A stretch of 40,427 bases of DNA from Bacillota bacterium (GTDB taxonomy: Bacteria; Bacillota; JAAYKD01): positions 1-40,427 of the forward strand of contig JAAYKD010000021.1 of the NCBI GenBank assembly GCA_012522585.1, written 5' to 3'. Every line of letters begins with the position of its first letter. The stretch's first letter is position 1. The notes beneath the pieces are model-generated. The model was not told the DNA's origin and ran no database searches. It was given only the letters and a program-made list of their open reading frames with translations. This document shows positions 17,908-25,880 of this stretch, one piece after another. Made by a program: the position numbers and the translations under genes.

Positions 17908-19635
17908 ATGAGATCAACGAAGTTTAAATCATTTTTAGTCTGGAGCCTGCTAATCAGCCTCGTTCTAACAGGTTTGCCCATGAAGGCCCAAGCAGCAACT
18001 CTTTTAGATGAGTATTTGCGCCTTGGTTTTCTATTCAATGTCTCAGACCCTTTAGGAGAAATCGAAGCTGCCGACGGTGCTTTGAACTATGTTTCTCCCG
18101 ATTGGTTTGGCCTCGACTGGAACGGCCGTCTGGTCGTCTATGAACAAGCCGATTTAGAATTCGTGCGCCAGATGCATTTAAGAGACATTAAAGTTGTTCC
18201 CTTTTTGGCCAACAGCTTTAATGCTAATTTAGCCTCTGTTGCTTTGAACAATTCCGATCAATTGACCGATGACATTGTGGCGGCAGTGGAGAGATTGAAT
18301 TTAGACGGGGTCAATTATGATTTAGAGAATGTTGACGCTACGGAGCGGGATTTACAAACAGAGTTTGTTCGTCTCTTAAAAGAGAAGATGCCCAATAAGC
18401 ATATCAGTGTCTCTTTGGCTGCCAATCCTCACAATTGGCGTGGGGGCTGGCATGATAGTTACGATTACGCCAAACTAGCCCAATATAGCGATCATATAGT
18501 GTTGATGTCTTACGAGTTGATGTACTACACACGCTACAACGGCAACTCCACATCCAATTATGGTGCTGCTGTAGCCGGTGAAGATGCCATGATCGAAGCT
18601 GTGGAAGACCTGATGGAACGAGGCATACCAGCTCGTAAAATCTTGCTGGGTATTCCTTTTTATGCCCGATTGTGGTTTGAACGTCCTCTAGTCAAAGGAG
18701 ATACTTTGAGCTCTTATCAAAAGAGTTTGACCCACAAAGATGGCAAAGCCTTAGGCCATTTGCAGGTTGAGCGAATTTTAAAGCACCCGGAGATCAAGGA
18801 TCTGCAACATGTATTGGAACCTGCCACCAAAAGTGATTTGAGCACCTTTCGAGTCGATGAAACCATCCTCTTACCCTTTATGCGTTTGGAGCCGGGCCAT
18901 TATTCCGTTTATCATGAGAGTCAAGAGTCTTACACTCATAAAATGGCTTTGATGCGTCGCTTCAATTTAGCCGGTTACGCAGCTTGGGCTGTCGGTCAAG
19001 AAAACCCTGAGTTTTGGGTAGCCCTGGGAGGTGGAGGCGCTCCTCCGGAAATTCACTTAATCGAACGTAATTTTGCCGATATAAAAGGCCATTGGGCCGA
19101 AAATCAGATTCTCTACGGTGCTGCCAGAAGCTGGCTCTCCTGGACCAAAGCCACCAGATTCTACCCTAATAACGGGGTCAACAGAGCCGAAACCGCCGCA
19201 ACTTTGCGCAGAACCCTCAATTTAACCTTGATTGACAAGGAAGAAATCAAGGAGTTCATCGATGTCCCCAATACCCACTGGGCTTACACAGATGTCCAGA
19301 CTCTGGCCTACTATGACTTGATGAAGGGGGTCAATGTCACTGCCCCTTATCGTTTTGGTCCTTACGATTACTTGACCAGAGCCCAAATTGCCACAATACT
19401 GGACCGCATCTTCTTTGATGATGGCAGTGGCTTATATGACGAAGAGCTGCTGGCTCGCTTTAGCGACATGGCTGTGGAATACAAAGGCCACTGGGCCGAA
19501 GCTTCCTTGGCACGAGTTGTCGAAGCAGGCTTGCTCAACGGTTTTGAAGACTTTACTTTAAGACCTGAAGAAGTTTTGACCAGAGCTCAGTTGATGACCG
19601 TTCTTTACAGAGTGGATAGGTTGTTGTTGCAATAA
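17908..19635 (+). CDS. Secreted GH18-family glycoside hydrolase with three SLH domains
   Basis: I place the start at ATG 17908 (575 residues). The track start at 17848 is a TTG that overlaps likely promoter sequence. A signal peptide (about residues 1-28, ending QAAT) leads into a GH18 barrel with the active-site motif DGVNYDLE (Asp133, Asp138, catalytic Glu140), like the YaaH/SleL group that cleaves peptidoglycan or chitin-like sugars. Three S-layer homology domains follow, opening FADIKGHWAENQI, FIDVPNTHWAYTDVQ and FSDMAVEYKGHWAEAS. SLH domains bind pyruvylated secondary wall polymer, so the enzyme should be held on the cell surface. The upstream site is weak (AAGTGAG). Substrate not determined. 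Confidence 0.9.
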   Translation: MRSTKFKSFLVWSLLISLVLTGLPMKAQAATLLDEYLRLGFLFNVSDPLGEIEAADGALNYVSPDWFGLDWNGRLVVYEQADLEFVRQMHLRDIKVVPFLANSFNANLASVALNNSDQLTDDIVAAVERLNLDGVNYDLENVDATERDLQTEFVRLLKEKMPNKHISVSLAANPHNWRGGWHDSYDYAKLAQYSDHIVLMSYELMYYTRYNGNSTSNYGAAVAGEDAMIEAVEDLMERGIPARKILLGIPFYARLWFERPLVKGDTLSSYQKSLTHKDGKALGHLQVERILKHPEIKDLQHVLEPATKSDLSTFRVDETILLPFMRLEPGHYSVYHESQESYTHKMALMRRFNLAGYAAWAVGQENPEFWVALGGGGAPPEIHLIERNFADIKGHWAENQILYGAARSWLSWTKATRFYPNNGVNRAETAATLRRTLNLTLIDKEEIKEFIDVPNTHWAYTDVQTLAYYDLMKGVNVTAPYRFGPYDYLTRAQIATILDRIFFDDGSGLYDEELLARFSDMAVEYKGHWAEASLARVVEAGLLNGFEDFTLRPEEVLTRAQLMTVLYRVDRLLLQ

Positions 19636-19743
19636 GGATGATTGGGAAATATAAATATTTATTTCACTTAGCAGGAATTATTCTTAGTTAAGGAGAATAA
19701 CCAATAACCAATATAGCTTATTAAAAAGCTAACTCTGTAATCG

Positions 19744-19763
19744 ACTCTTTTAGAATAAAGAGT
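19744..19763. promoter_or_regulatory. Perfect inverted repeat upstream of katA
   Basis: ACTCTTT and AAAGAGT flank TAGAAT, 31 bases before the preferred katA start. It could be an operator or a leader hairpin. It does not match the PerR box consensus. Confidence 0.4.
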
Positions 19764-19793
19764 TTCAAATTATATGAAAAGGAGCAAATGTTG

Positions 19794-21311
19794 ATGGAAC
19801 ATGATAAGAAGAAACTGACCACGGCAGCCGGTGCGCCGGTAAGTGATAACACGAATTCTCTAACAGCAGGCCCCAGGGGCCCGATGATGTTGCAAGATCT
19901 CTGGTTCTTAGAAAAATTAGCCCATTTTGATCGAGAGGTCATACCGGAAAGACGCATGCATGCTAAAGGCAGCGGCGCTTTTGGTAAATTTACAGTTACC
20001 CACGATATTACAAAGTATACTAAAGCTAAGGTTTTTGCCGAGCTAGGCAAAGAGACGGAAGTCTTCGTTCGCTTCTCGACTGTAGCCGGTGAGCGAGGCG
20101 CCGCCGATGCCGAAAGGGATATTCGCGGATTCGCCGTCAAATTCTATACTGAAGAGGGCAATTGGGATTTAGTTGGTAACAACACCCCCGTCTTCTTCCT
20201 AAGAGACCCTTTGCGCTTCCCCGATTTGAATCATGCTGTCAAACGCGACCCCAAAACCAACTTGCGTTCACCTCAAAACAACTGGGACTTCTGGTCTTCC
20301 TTGCCCGAGGCTTTACATCAGGTGACTATTGTCATGAGCGACCGAGGCATACCTGCAACTTATAGGCATATGCACGGCTTTGGCAGCCATACCTTTAGCT
20401 TGATCAACGAAGAAAACGAAAGAGTTTGGGTAAAATTCCATTGGGTCACCCAACAGGGTATTAAAAACTTAAGTGACCAAGAAGCTGGGGCAGTCGTTGC
20501 CAATGACCGAGAGAGTCACCAAAGAGATCTGTTCGATTCGATTGAGGCCGGCGATTATCCCAAGTGGAATTTGCACATTCAGATTATGACTGAAGAACAG
20601 GCTCAAAAGCATAAGGATAACCCCTTCGATTTGACCAAGGTTTGGAGCAAAAAAGAATATCCATTGATTCCTGTTGGCGTGATGGAGCTGAATAGAAACC
20701 CCGAAAACTATTTTGCCGATGTTGAGCAAGCAGCCTTTAACCCGGCTTCTTTAGTTCCGGGCATTGCTCTCTCGCCGGATAAAATGCTACAAGGGCGTCT
20801 ATTCTCCTACGGCGACGCTCAGCGTTATCGCTTGGGTGTCAATCACCATCAGATTCCTGTCAACCAACCTAAATTTGGTTACCATGCCTATCACAGAGAC
20901 GGCATGATGAGAGTTGATGGTAACTATGGTGGCACCAAAGGCTATTTCCCCAACAGTTACGACACCTGGTTAGACGACCGAGGGACTAATGAACCGGCTC
21001 TGCCTTTAGAGGGAGTCATGGACAGACACGACCCTTACGCTGACCCAACGGATGATTGCTATTATCAGGCCGGTGATTTGTATCGCTTGTTGGAAGAAGA
21101 TAAAAAAGTCTTGCTGATTGAAAACACAGCCAGAGATATTGGCCCGACAACTAAGAATATCAAGTACAGACATGCCGCTCATTGCTACAAAGCAGATGCC
21201 AATTACGGAGAGCGGATAGCCAAAGCTTTGGAACTGGATTTTGACCAAGTCAAAAAGCTGGCAGAAATGACTCTGGAAGAAAGATTGTTGGCTACCAAAG
21301 AAGAAATGTAA
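19794..21311 (+). CDS. katA: Monofunctional heme catalase KatA
   Basis: A 505-residue small-subunit (clade 3-like) catalase that splits hydrogen peroxide into water and oxygen in the cytoplasm. The opening [19 protein letters not shown], the distal histidine His56 in [12 protein letters not shown], the [12 protein letters not shown] block and the proximal heme ligand Tyr339 in [14 protein letters not shown] are all present. ATG 19794 lies 9 bases after AAGGAG; the track ATG at 19788 has only a 3-base spacing, so I prefer the later one, which differs by two residues. It is monocistronic, flanked by an inverted repeat upstream and a strong terminator. Catalase in an otherwise anaerobic-looking gene set suggests exposure to oxygen. 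Confidence 0.96.
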   Translation: MEHDKKKLTTAAGAPVSDNTNSLTAGPRGPMMLQDLWFLEKLAHFDREVIPERRMHAKGSGAFGKFTVTHDITKYTKAKVFAELGKETEVFVRFSTVAGERGAADAERDIRGFAVKFYTEEGNWDLVGNNTPVFFLRDPLRFPDLNHAVKRDPKTNLRSPQNNWDFWSSLPEALHQVTIVMSDRGIPATYRHMHGFGSHTFSLINEENERVWVKFHWVTQQGIKNLSDQEAGAVVANDRESHQRDLFDSIEAGDYPKWNLHIQIMTEEQAQKHKDNPFDLTKVWSKKEYPLIPVGVMELNRNPENYFADVEQAAFNPASLVPGIALSPDKMLQGRLFSYGDAQRYRLGVNHHQIPVNQPKFGYHAYHRDGMMRVDGNYGGTKGYFPNSYDTWLDDRGTNEPALPLEGVMDRHDPYADPTDDCYYQAGDLYRLLEEDKKVLLIENTARDIGPTTKNIKYRHAAHCYKADANYGERIAKALELDFDQVKKLAEMTLEERLLATKEEM

Positions 21312-21326
21312 TAAAACACTAAAATA

Positions 21327-21363
21327 AAAATCAGCCCTTTTAATTTAAAGGGCTGATTTTTTA
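21327..21363. terminator. Bidirectional terminator between katA and rpoE
   Basis: AAAATCAGCCCTTT pairs perfectly with AAAGGGCTGATTTT around a 6-base loop, with T runs on both strands. It ends katA on the plus strand and can end rpoE on the minus strand. Confidence 0.9.
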
Positions 21364-21466
21364 TTCTTTGGAATTTTCGTTTAAAAGATGTTTTAAGAGT
21401 AAATAAATTTTTGCGAGCAGAAAATACTCTCAATTGAAATTAGAAAAATATTCAAAGCGACTGAGC

Positions 21467-21856
21467 CTATTCAAACTCCGGCGGCTCGATGATTTCTTCT
21501 GTAGTCAGTTCTTCTTCCTCATCTTCGTCTTCTTCATCCTCGTCCCAGATATAATCTTGAGCTTTGGGCTGATAATGTCTTTCCGATGGAAGCAGACTGA
21601 ATTCATTTTGGACGGGCATTTCGCCTTTCCAATCTCTTAAACCCCATTGCCCTTCGCCTTTGAAGGCAAAGCGGGTATCTTTAGTCAGGGCAGTGTGAAC
21701 TCGCGCCATGATTTTGGGTAAATCACCCATGGATAAGGCTTTGGTCGCGATAATTTCCCCTGCTAGTTCCTTAATTGTCATCTTTTGATTGACTAAGAGC
21801 AGTTGATATGCAATTTCTGTTTCTTTTAAATTCTTGGCTTTTATTTTTTCGGCCAT
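21467..21856 (-). CDS. rpoE: DNA-directed RNA polymerase subunit delta
   Basis: A 129-residue protein. The N-terminal HARE-HTH-like domain (about residues 10-75) contains MTIKELAGEIIATKA and ends with the characteristic GEGQWGLRDW. The C-terminal tail is acidic (DEDEEDEDEEEE). In Bacilli, delta binds core RNA polymerase and speeds its recycling and promoter selectivity. The acidic tail here is much shorter than in Bacillus subtilis (total 173 residues), about 25-30 residues. The ATG start follows GAGGTGAT. It has its own promoter and shares a bidirectional terminator with katA. Delta is most common in Bacilli, so its presence helps place the organism. Confidence 0.88.
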   Translation of the reverse strand: MAEKIKAKNLKETEIAYQLLLVNQKMTIKELAGEIIATKALSMGDLPKIMARVHTALTKDTRFAFKGEGQWGLRDWKGEMPVQNEFSLLPSERHYQPKAQDYIWDEDEEDEDEEEELTTEEIIEPPEFE

Positions 21857-21894
21857 CAGATCACCTCTATCTCAAATTGCAGTAATCTAAAAAA

Positions 21895-21923
21895 TTAATA
21901 ACTGTGGCTAGAACAATATACAA
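21895..21923 (-). promoter_or_regulatory. Promoter of rpoE
   Basis: On the minus strand TTGTAT (21923-21918) and TATTAA (21900-21895) are separated by 17 bases, about 40 bases before the rpoE start. Confidence 0.55.
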
Positions 21924-21991
21924 GATTTAGGCTTAAGTGGCAAGGCCTTTTGCTAACAAAGCCGAAATCTTTTTGTAGGTTCTTAAATAAA

Positions 21992-22037
21992 ACAGGCAGT
22001 TTCTATAGATGTCGCGTTTCTATAGTCAACTGCCTGT
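21992..22037. repeat. Hairpin repeat copy A
   Basis: ACAGGCAGTT pairs with AACTGCCTGT, and an inner CTATAG/CTATAG stem stacks on it. The loop contains GCGTTTCTATA, shared with copy B. T-rich tracts flank both sides, so it could also end transcription. It is a diverged duplicate of copy B about 185 bases away. Confidence 0.75.
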
Positions 22038-22176
22038 CTTTGTTTTTTCCTAAAATTCAATAAATCGCGTGATTTTGTCTATTTGTACAAGCCTTTTCAA
22101 ATAAAGCAAAATATATTTATAGATGGTCACTAACAGCTTAGTTTTGTTTTCTCTTTATGCCAGTTCAAAAAATAAA

Positions 22177-22222
22177 ACAGACAGTATCTATAGAGATTAC
22201 GTTTCTATAACCAACTGTCTGT
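22177..22222. repeat. Hairpin repeat copy B, probable terminator of the threonine dehydrogenase gene
   Basis: ACAGACAGT pairs with ACTGTCTGT, and an inner TATAGAGAT/GTTTCTATA stem extends it. Compared with copy A, a G-C pair in the outer stem is replaced by A-T, with both strands changed. On the minus strand the hairpin is followed by TTTTATTTTTT, 67 bases past the stop of the dehydrogenase gene, so it is a good terminator. Confidence 0.75.
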
Positions 22223-22288
22223 GTTCTTTAATTTGAAATTTTGTAATAGCCTTTGTAGCCTGGCTTTCTAGCCGTGACGAACTTTGAC

Positions 22289-23239
22289 TTAGATGCCCTT
22301 CTCCTTGAGCTTGGCTAACATGTCTGTGGTCATGGCGCTTAAATCGTATTTGGGGTTCCAATCCCAATCATCTCGAGCAGCTTGATCGTCTAAGCTGTTG
22401 GGCCAAGAATCGGCGATGGCCTGACGCACCGGATCGACGTCGTAATCGAGTTTAAAATCTGGAATATGTTTTCTGATTTCGGCCGCCAACATTTCCGGCT
22501 CAAAGGACATGGCTGTGACGTTGTAAGCGTTGCGGTGATTTAAACGGCTGGGGTCAGCTTCCATTAGATTTATGATTGCGTCTAGGGCATCGGGCATATA
22601 CATCATGTCCATATAGGTGCCGGCAGCAATATAGCTGGTATAGGCTTTTTGTTTTAAAGCTTCATAATATATGTGGACCGCATAGTCGGTGGTGCCACCA
22701 CCGGGCAGAGCGGCGTAGGATATCAAACCTGGGAAGCGCACTCCGCGAGTATCCACGTTGAATTTGTAATGGTAATAATCGGCTAAAATCTCACCGGCTA
22801 CTTTGGTCACCCCATACATGGTATTGGGGCGTTGGATGGTAGTCTGGGGAGTTTGATCAGCCGGTGTGCTGGGGCCGAAAGCTGCTATGGATGAGGGTGT
22901 AAACACAGAGCACCCAGTTTCTCGGGCCAATTCTAAAATGTTGAATAAGCCTCCTAGGTTGACCTGATAGGCTAAAGCCGGTTTGTCTTCAGCTACTGCC
23001 GAGAGCAAAGCAGCTAAATTCACTATTTTGTTGACGGAATATTTTTTTACCGTTTCGGCCAGTTTAGCTGTGTCCATGACATCTATTCTTTCGTATGGAC
23101 CGTCGCCTAAAACCTCCGGACAGCAATCATGTAGATCGCTTGCTATAACGTTTTGGGTTCCGTAGTGTTTGCGCAGGGCTAAAACTAGCTCTGTTCCTAT
23201 TTGGCCTAAAGAACCGGTGACTAGGACTCTGTCTGCCAT
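22289..23239 (-). CDS. tdh: NAD-dependent L-threonine 3-dehydrogenase, short-chain (epimerase-like) type
   Basis: A 316-residue extended short-chain dehydrogenase. The N-terminal nucleotide-binding motif is GSLGQIG, followed by ASDLHDCC. The active-site serine block is FTPSSIAAFGPSTP and the YxxxK pair is in MYGVTK. RFPGLISYAALPGGGTTDYA and AGTYMDMMYMPDAL are specific to the TDH branch rather than UDP-galactose 4-epimerases. The enzyme oxidises L-threonine to 2-amino-3-ketobutyrate, which is normally cleaved by glycine C-acetyltransferase (kbl), not found in this window. The ATG start follows AAGGGG. Annotation by family; the symbol follows function, since this enzyme is unrelated to the zinc-dependent E. 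coli Tdh. Confidence 0.88.
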   Translation of the reverse strand: MADRVLVTGSLGQIGTELVLALRKHYGTQNVIASDLHDCCPEVLGDGPYERIDVMDTAKLAETVKKYSVNKIVNLAALLSAVAEDKPALAYQVNLGGLFNILELARETGCSVFTPSSIAAFGPSTPADQTPQTTIQRPNTMYGVTKVAGEILADYYHYKFNVDTRGVRFPGLISYAALPGGGTTDYAVHIYYEALKQKAYTSYIAAGTYMDMMYMPDALDAIINLMEADPSRLNHRNAYNVTAMSFEPEMLAAEIRKHIPDFKLDYDVDPVRQAIADSWPNSLDDQAARDDWDWNPKYDLSAMTTDMLAKLKEKGI

Positions 23240-23519
23240 GTAAATTTTCCCCTTTCATCTTTTAAAAGTGGTTTTATTTATTTTTAAGCCTGTGGCTTTT
23301 AAATTTTGTTAGACGGCAAATCTAAAGTTTGAACAAACTCATCATAGCGTATTCATTTTGAATTTGGGTTAACCTCTACTATTAAAATTGAAACTAGCTC
23401 TAATATTCAAGAGGTTATGAATGGGACCGTCTTTTATATCTATCTGTTGTAGCTAAACTGATTACAAAATGTTCCAAACGCTACTACTTAGTTTGTGTTT
23501 TTTAATCAATCACATAAAA
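23240..23519. other. Intergenic region between argS and tdh
   Basis: No gene is seen in these 280 bases. It must hold the end of the argS transcript and the tdh promoter (both minus strand). A short AAGCC-ACA-GGCTT hairpin at 23286-23298 and a CAAAC/GTTTG pairing further upstream are weak. No convincing promoter was found. Confidence 0.4.
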
Positions 23520-25436
23520 CTACATGCGGTTAGGTGCGGGTATGCCCAGCACTGTTAAGGCGTCTTTTAAAGCTGTCTTATATAATTCGACTAGGCTCAA
23601 ACGGAAGGCGCGAATATCTTCTCGTGGGGCATTTAAGACTTGAGTTGTTTCGTAGAAGCTCATAAAAGAAGCAGCTAACTGATAGACATAATCGGTCAGT
23701 TGTGAAGGCGCTAGGGCTTCGGCTGCCTTGGCTACTGCTTCAGGCAACTCGTAGATGCGGCGAATCAAATCTTTTTCTGGCCCTGTTAATTCTAAATCGG
23801 CCGGTAGGCTAGGATTGGCCTTGATATTTTGATCTTTGGCTCTTTGCAAGATATTGTTGGCTCTGGCGTGGGCATATTGTAAATAGGGCCCTGTATTGCC
23901 CTGCATGTTGAGGGCATCGTTAAAGTCGAAGACGATGAGAGAATTCATATTATAGCGAATCATGTAATAGCGAATGGCCCCGATGGCAATTTGGGTGCCT
24001 AGCTTTACATTCTCTTCGTTAGAATGTTCGGGATGACGCTTGGCCACTTCTAAAGTAGCTCTTTCTATGGCCATGTTGACTAAGTCATCGGCTTTGACAC
24101 CGATGCCGCGCCTGCCAGCCATGGCGTAGATACCTTTTTCGTCCTCTTCGTCTACACTGACTCCCAGTTCCTTGGCAGCAGTTGCCGATAAGGCGACGAC
24201 TTCGTAGTCGAAGTGGATGGAGTTTTTCGCTTCTTGGCTGTAGCCTAATTTATCTAAGGAAAGGCGCAGAACATCTTGTAAGTATTTTTGTCTGATGTCG
24301 ATGACATTGATCACTTTGTCTGCTTGGCCATATAAATCGCTTTCTTCACCATTATAGGTGTCGGTTGTCTCTAAGACTTGCCCGTTTTCTTGAGTGATAT
24401 AGGGCCTGTATTGGAAATCCAGACCTAAAATGCCAAACTTCCACATCTGGTAAGCGATGTCTTTGGCCACGTAGGTAGCTGTGCCATTGGAGCGGACTAA
24501 AACTTTATCGGGGTTTTCCAGATGGCTAAAGCCTTCCACATCATCTAATTTGATCACCCAGCAACCGGCGTTAGGGCCTTCGGTTTCAAAGGCCATACCG
24601 TCGTTGTCTTTGAGGTGGTTGAAAGCGTGAGTCCAGAAACCTAGATGGAGTATGTCGCTTTCCCAAGTGAGCAAATCGTAGAAGATGCCAAAGCGAGCCA
24701 TGGTAGCTAAATGACAATTGACTATCTTGGTGGAAATTTCCTTGGCCAAGGTTGCTCGAGGGTTGCCGCCCCTTTCAATATCATGGAGGACTTCTCTTTG
24801 TTTTTCCTTTAGTTCAGGTTCCACTAAATAGCGGTCGTTGATCTCAGTGTACAAATCCCAGCAGAAATAATCGTAGGTTTCTTTCTCTTGATCCCAAACG
24901 GGGTTTAAAAGTTCCATGCCTACAACTATATCTGCGACGGCTGTGCCGGTGTCGTCAATATAATTTTGCACTTCTAGTCGGTAGCCTGTGCTTCTTAAAA
25001 GGCGAGCTAGGGTATCGCCCAAGCAGGCATTGCGCAAATGGCCGATGTGAGCTGCTTTATTGGGGTTGATATTCGTATGCTCGATGACGATTTTGCCTTT
25101 GGAGTCTTTTTCAGCATCGATAGAATAAGGCGCTGCTAAAAGGCCTTCTATAATATGAAGGTAGTTGTAGTGTAAATTGATATAGCCTGGAGCTGTTATA
25201 TTTATGCTTTCAATTGTTTCAGGCAGCAAAGGTTTGAGGGCTTCGCCTAGATCGTTAGCAATATCTAAAGGTCGGCGGCGCAAAACTCGAGCCAGTTTTA
25301 AAGATAAAGGGCTGGATAAATCTCCGAAGTCCTTATTGGGGGGAAGCTCCCAGCTGATTTCATCTATGTCATAATCTAAATCGAAAGCATTTTTTAAAGC
25401 TTTGGCAGTCAGGGTTTTTAAATCTGTAATATTCAT
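23520..25436 (-). CDS. argS: Arginyl-tRNA synthetase
   Basis: A 638-residue class I synthetase that attaches arginine to tRNA-Arg. It has the N-terminal additional domain, the HIGH-type signature AHIGHLRNACLGDTLARLL, the Rossmann core and the C-terminal DALR anticodon-binding domain ending with GIPAPNRM. The usual KMSKS-like motif is degenerate: the matching region reads AMAGRRGIGVKADDL. Loss of a canonical KMSKS is known in many ArgS proteins, where another lysine compensates. It is longer than the E. coli enzyme (577). The ATG start lies after GGTGG and the gene has its own strong promoter; there is no room for a T-box leader. Confidence 0.95.
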   Translation of the reverse strand: MNITDLKTLTAKALKNAFDLDYDIDEISWELPPNKDFGDLSSPLSLKLARVLRRRPLDIANDLGEALKPLLPETIESINITAPGYINLHYNYLHIIEGLLAAPYSIDAEKDSKGKIVIEHTNINPNKAAHIGHLRNACLGDTLARLLRSTGYRLEVQNYIDDTGTAVADIVVGMELLNPVWDQEKETYDYFCWDLYTEINDRYLVEPELKEKQREVLHDIERGGNPRATLAKEISTKIVNCHLATMARFGIFYDLLTWESDILHLGFWTHAFNHLKDNDGMAFETEGPNAGCWVIKLDDVEGFSHLENPDKVLVRSNGTATYVAKDIAYQMWKFGILGLDFQYRPYITQENGQVLETTDTYNGEESDLYGQADKVINVIDIRQKYLQDVLRLSLDKLGYSQEAKNSIHFDYEVVALSATAAKELGVSVDEEDEKGIYAMAGRRGIGVKADDLVNMAIERATLEVAKRHPEHSNEENVKLGTQIAIGAIRYYMIRYNMNSLIVFDFNDALNMQGNTGPYLQYAHARANNILQRAKDQNIKANPSLPADLELTGPEKDLIRRIYELPEAVAKAAEALAPSQLTDYVYQLAASFMSFYETTQVLNAPREDIRAFRLSLVELYKTALKDALTVLGIPAPNRM

Positions 25437-25484
25437 CTCATACCACCCTAAATAAAATTGATTTTTTCAATAATCTCGGTTCGA

Positions 25485-25513
25485 ATTATAACATAAGGAC
25501 ACTTAAATGTCAT
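25485..25513 (-). promoter_or_regulatory. Promoter of argS
   Basis: On the minus strand ATGACA (25513-25508) and TATAAT (25490-25485) are separated by 17 bases, with an extended -10 TGT. The leader would be about 40-45 bases, too short for a T-box. Confidence 0.75.
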
Positions 25514-25608
25514 GCAAAGATAAGAAAGTGCCAAAAGACCTTGTTAAAAAACAAAACTCAAGAAAAGCAATATAAGTTGTAATAATGGTCTGAAGAGTCT
25601 TCTTTTAT

Positions 25609-25668
25609 GTTACAGAAGTGTAACAATAGGGCCAATCAAGCTAATTGTTTTACACTTTAGTTACACTT
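25609..25668. promoter_or_regulatory. Cluster of TTACACTT/AAGTGTAA octamers upstream of the surface-protein promoter
   Basis: AAGTGTAA lies at 25616-25623 within the palindrome GTTACAGAAGTGTAAC. TTACACTT occurs at 25650-25657 and again at 25661-25668, exactly 11 bases apart and just upstream of the -35 box. The spacing, close to whole helical turns, suggests binding sites for a regulator. The protein that would bind is unknown. Confidence 0.5.
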
Positions 25669-25680
25669 AGGCCAAAACCC

Positions 25681-25709
25681 TTGTCAATAAAATAGGCCTT
25701 TGTTATACT
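25681..25709 (+). promoter_or_regulatory. Strong promoter of the large surface-protein gene
   Basis: TTGTCA (25681-25686) and TATACT (25704-25709) are separated by 17 bases, with an extended -10 (TGT before TATACT). Transcription would start near 25716 and leave a leader of about 165 bases. Confidence 0.8.
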
Positions 25710-25717
25710 AGCATTGA

Positions 25718-25850
25718 TATCGGAGTAGGAGGCTTTGTAGCTTGAGGCGATTGCAGACTCTATAAAACATTTATAAAAGTGCAATCAAAGGTCGAGTCTA
25801 AAGACGAAGAAATTCCCCGATGAAGTTCTTGCACATAAGTGTAAGAAGAC
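25718..25850 (+). promoter_or_regulatory. Structured 5' leader with possible pseudoknot
   Basis: Pairings seen by eye: P1 TATCGG (25718-25723) with CCGATG (25817-25822) closes the domain. P2 GATTGCA (25749-25755) pairs with TGCAATC (25780-25786), and P3 TATAAA/TTTATA (25761-25775) caps it. The internal-loop strand GACTC (25756-25760) can pair with GAGTC (25794-25798), forming a pseudoknot. A final hairpin TTCTTGCAC/GTGTAAGAA (about 25826-25846) precedes the AAGGAGG site. It matches no riboswitch consensus I know. It may stabilise the mRNA or regulate translation. Confidence 0.55.
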
Positions 25851-25880
25851 ACACAAGAAATTATGAAGGAGGAAAAAACC

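Noticed and set aside
25437-25484. T-box riboswitch upstream of argS
   Set aside because: The promoter leaves a leader of only about 40-45 bases, too short for a T-box, and no T-box sequence is present.
25718-25850. Known c-di-GMP, SAM, cobalamin or c-di-AMP riboswitch in the surface-protein leader
   Set aside because: The consensus core sequences I know for these classes are not found, so it is reported as an unassigned structure.
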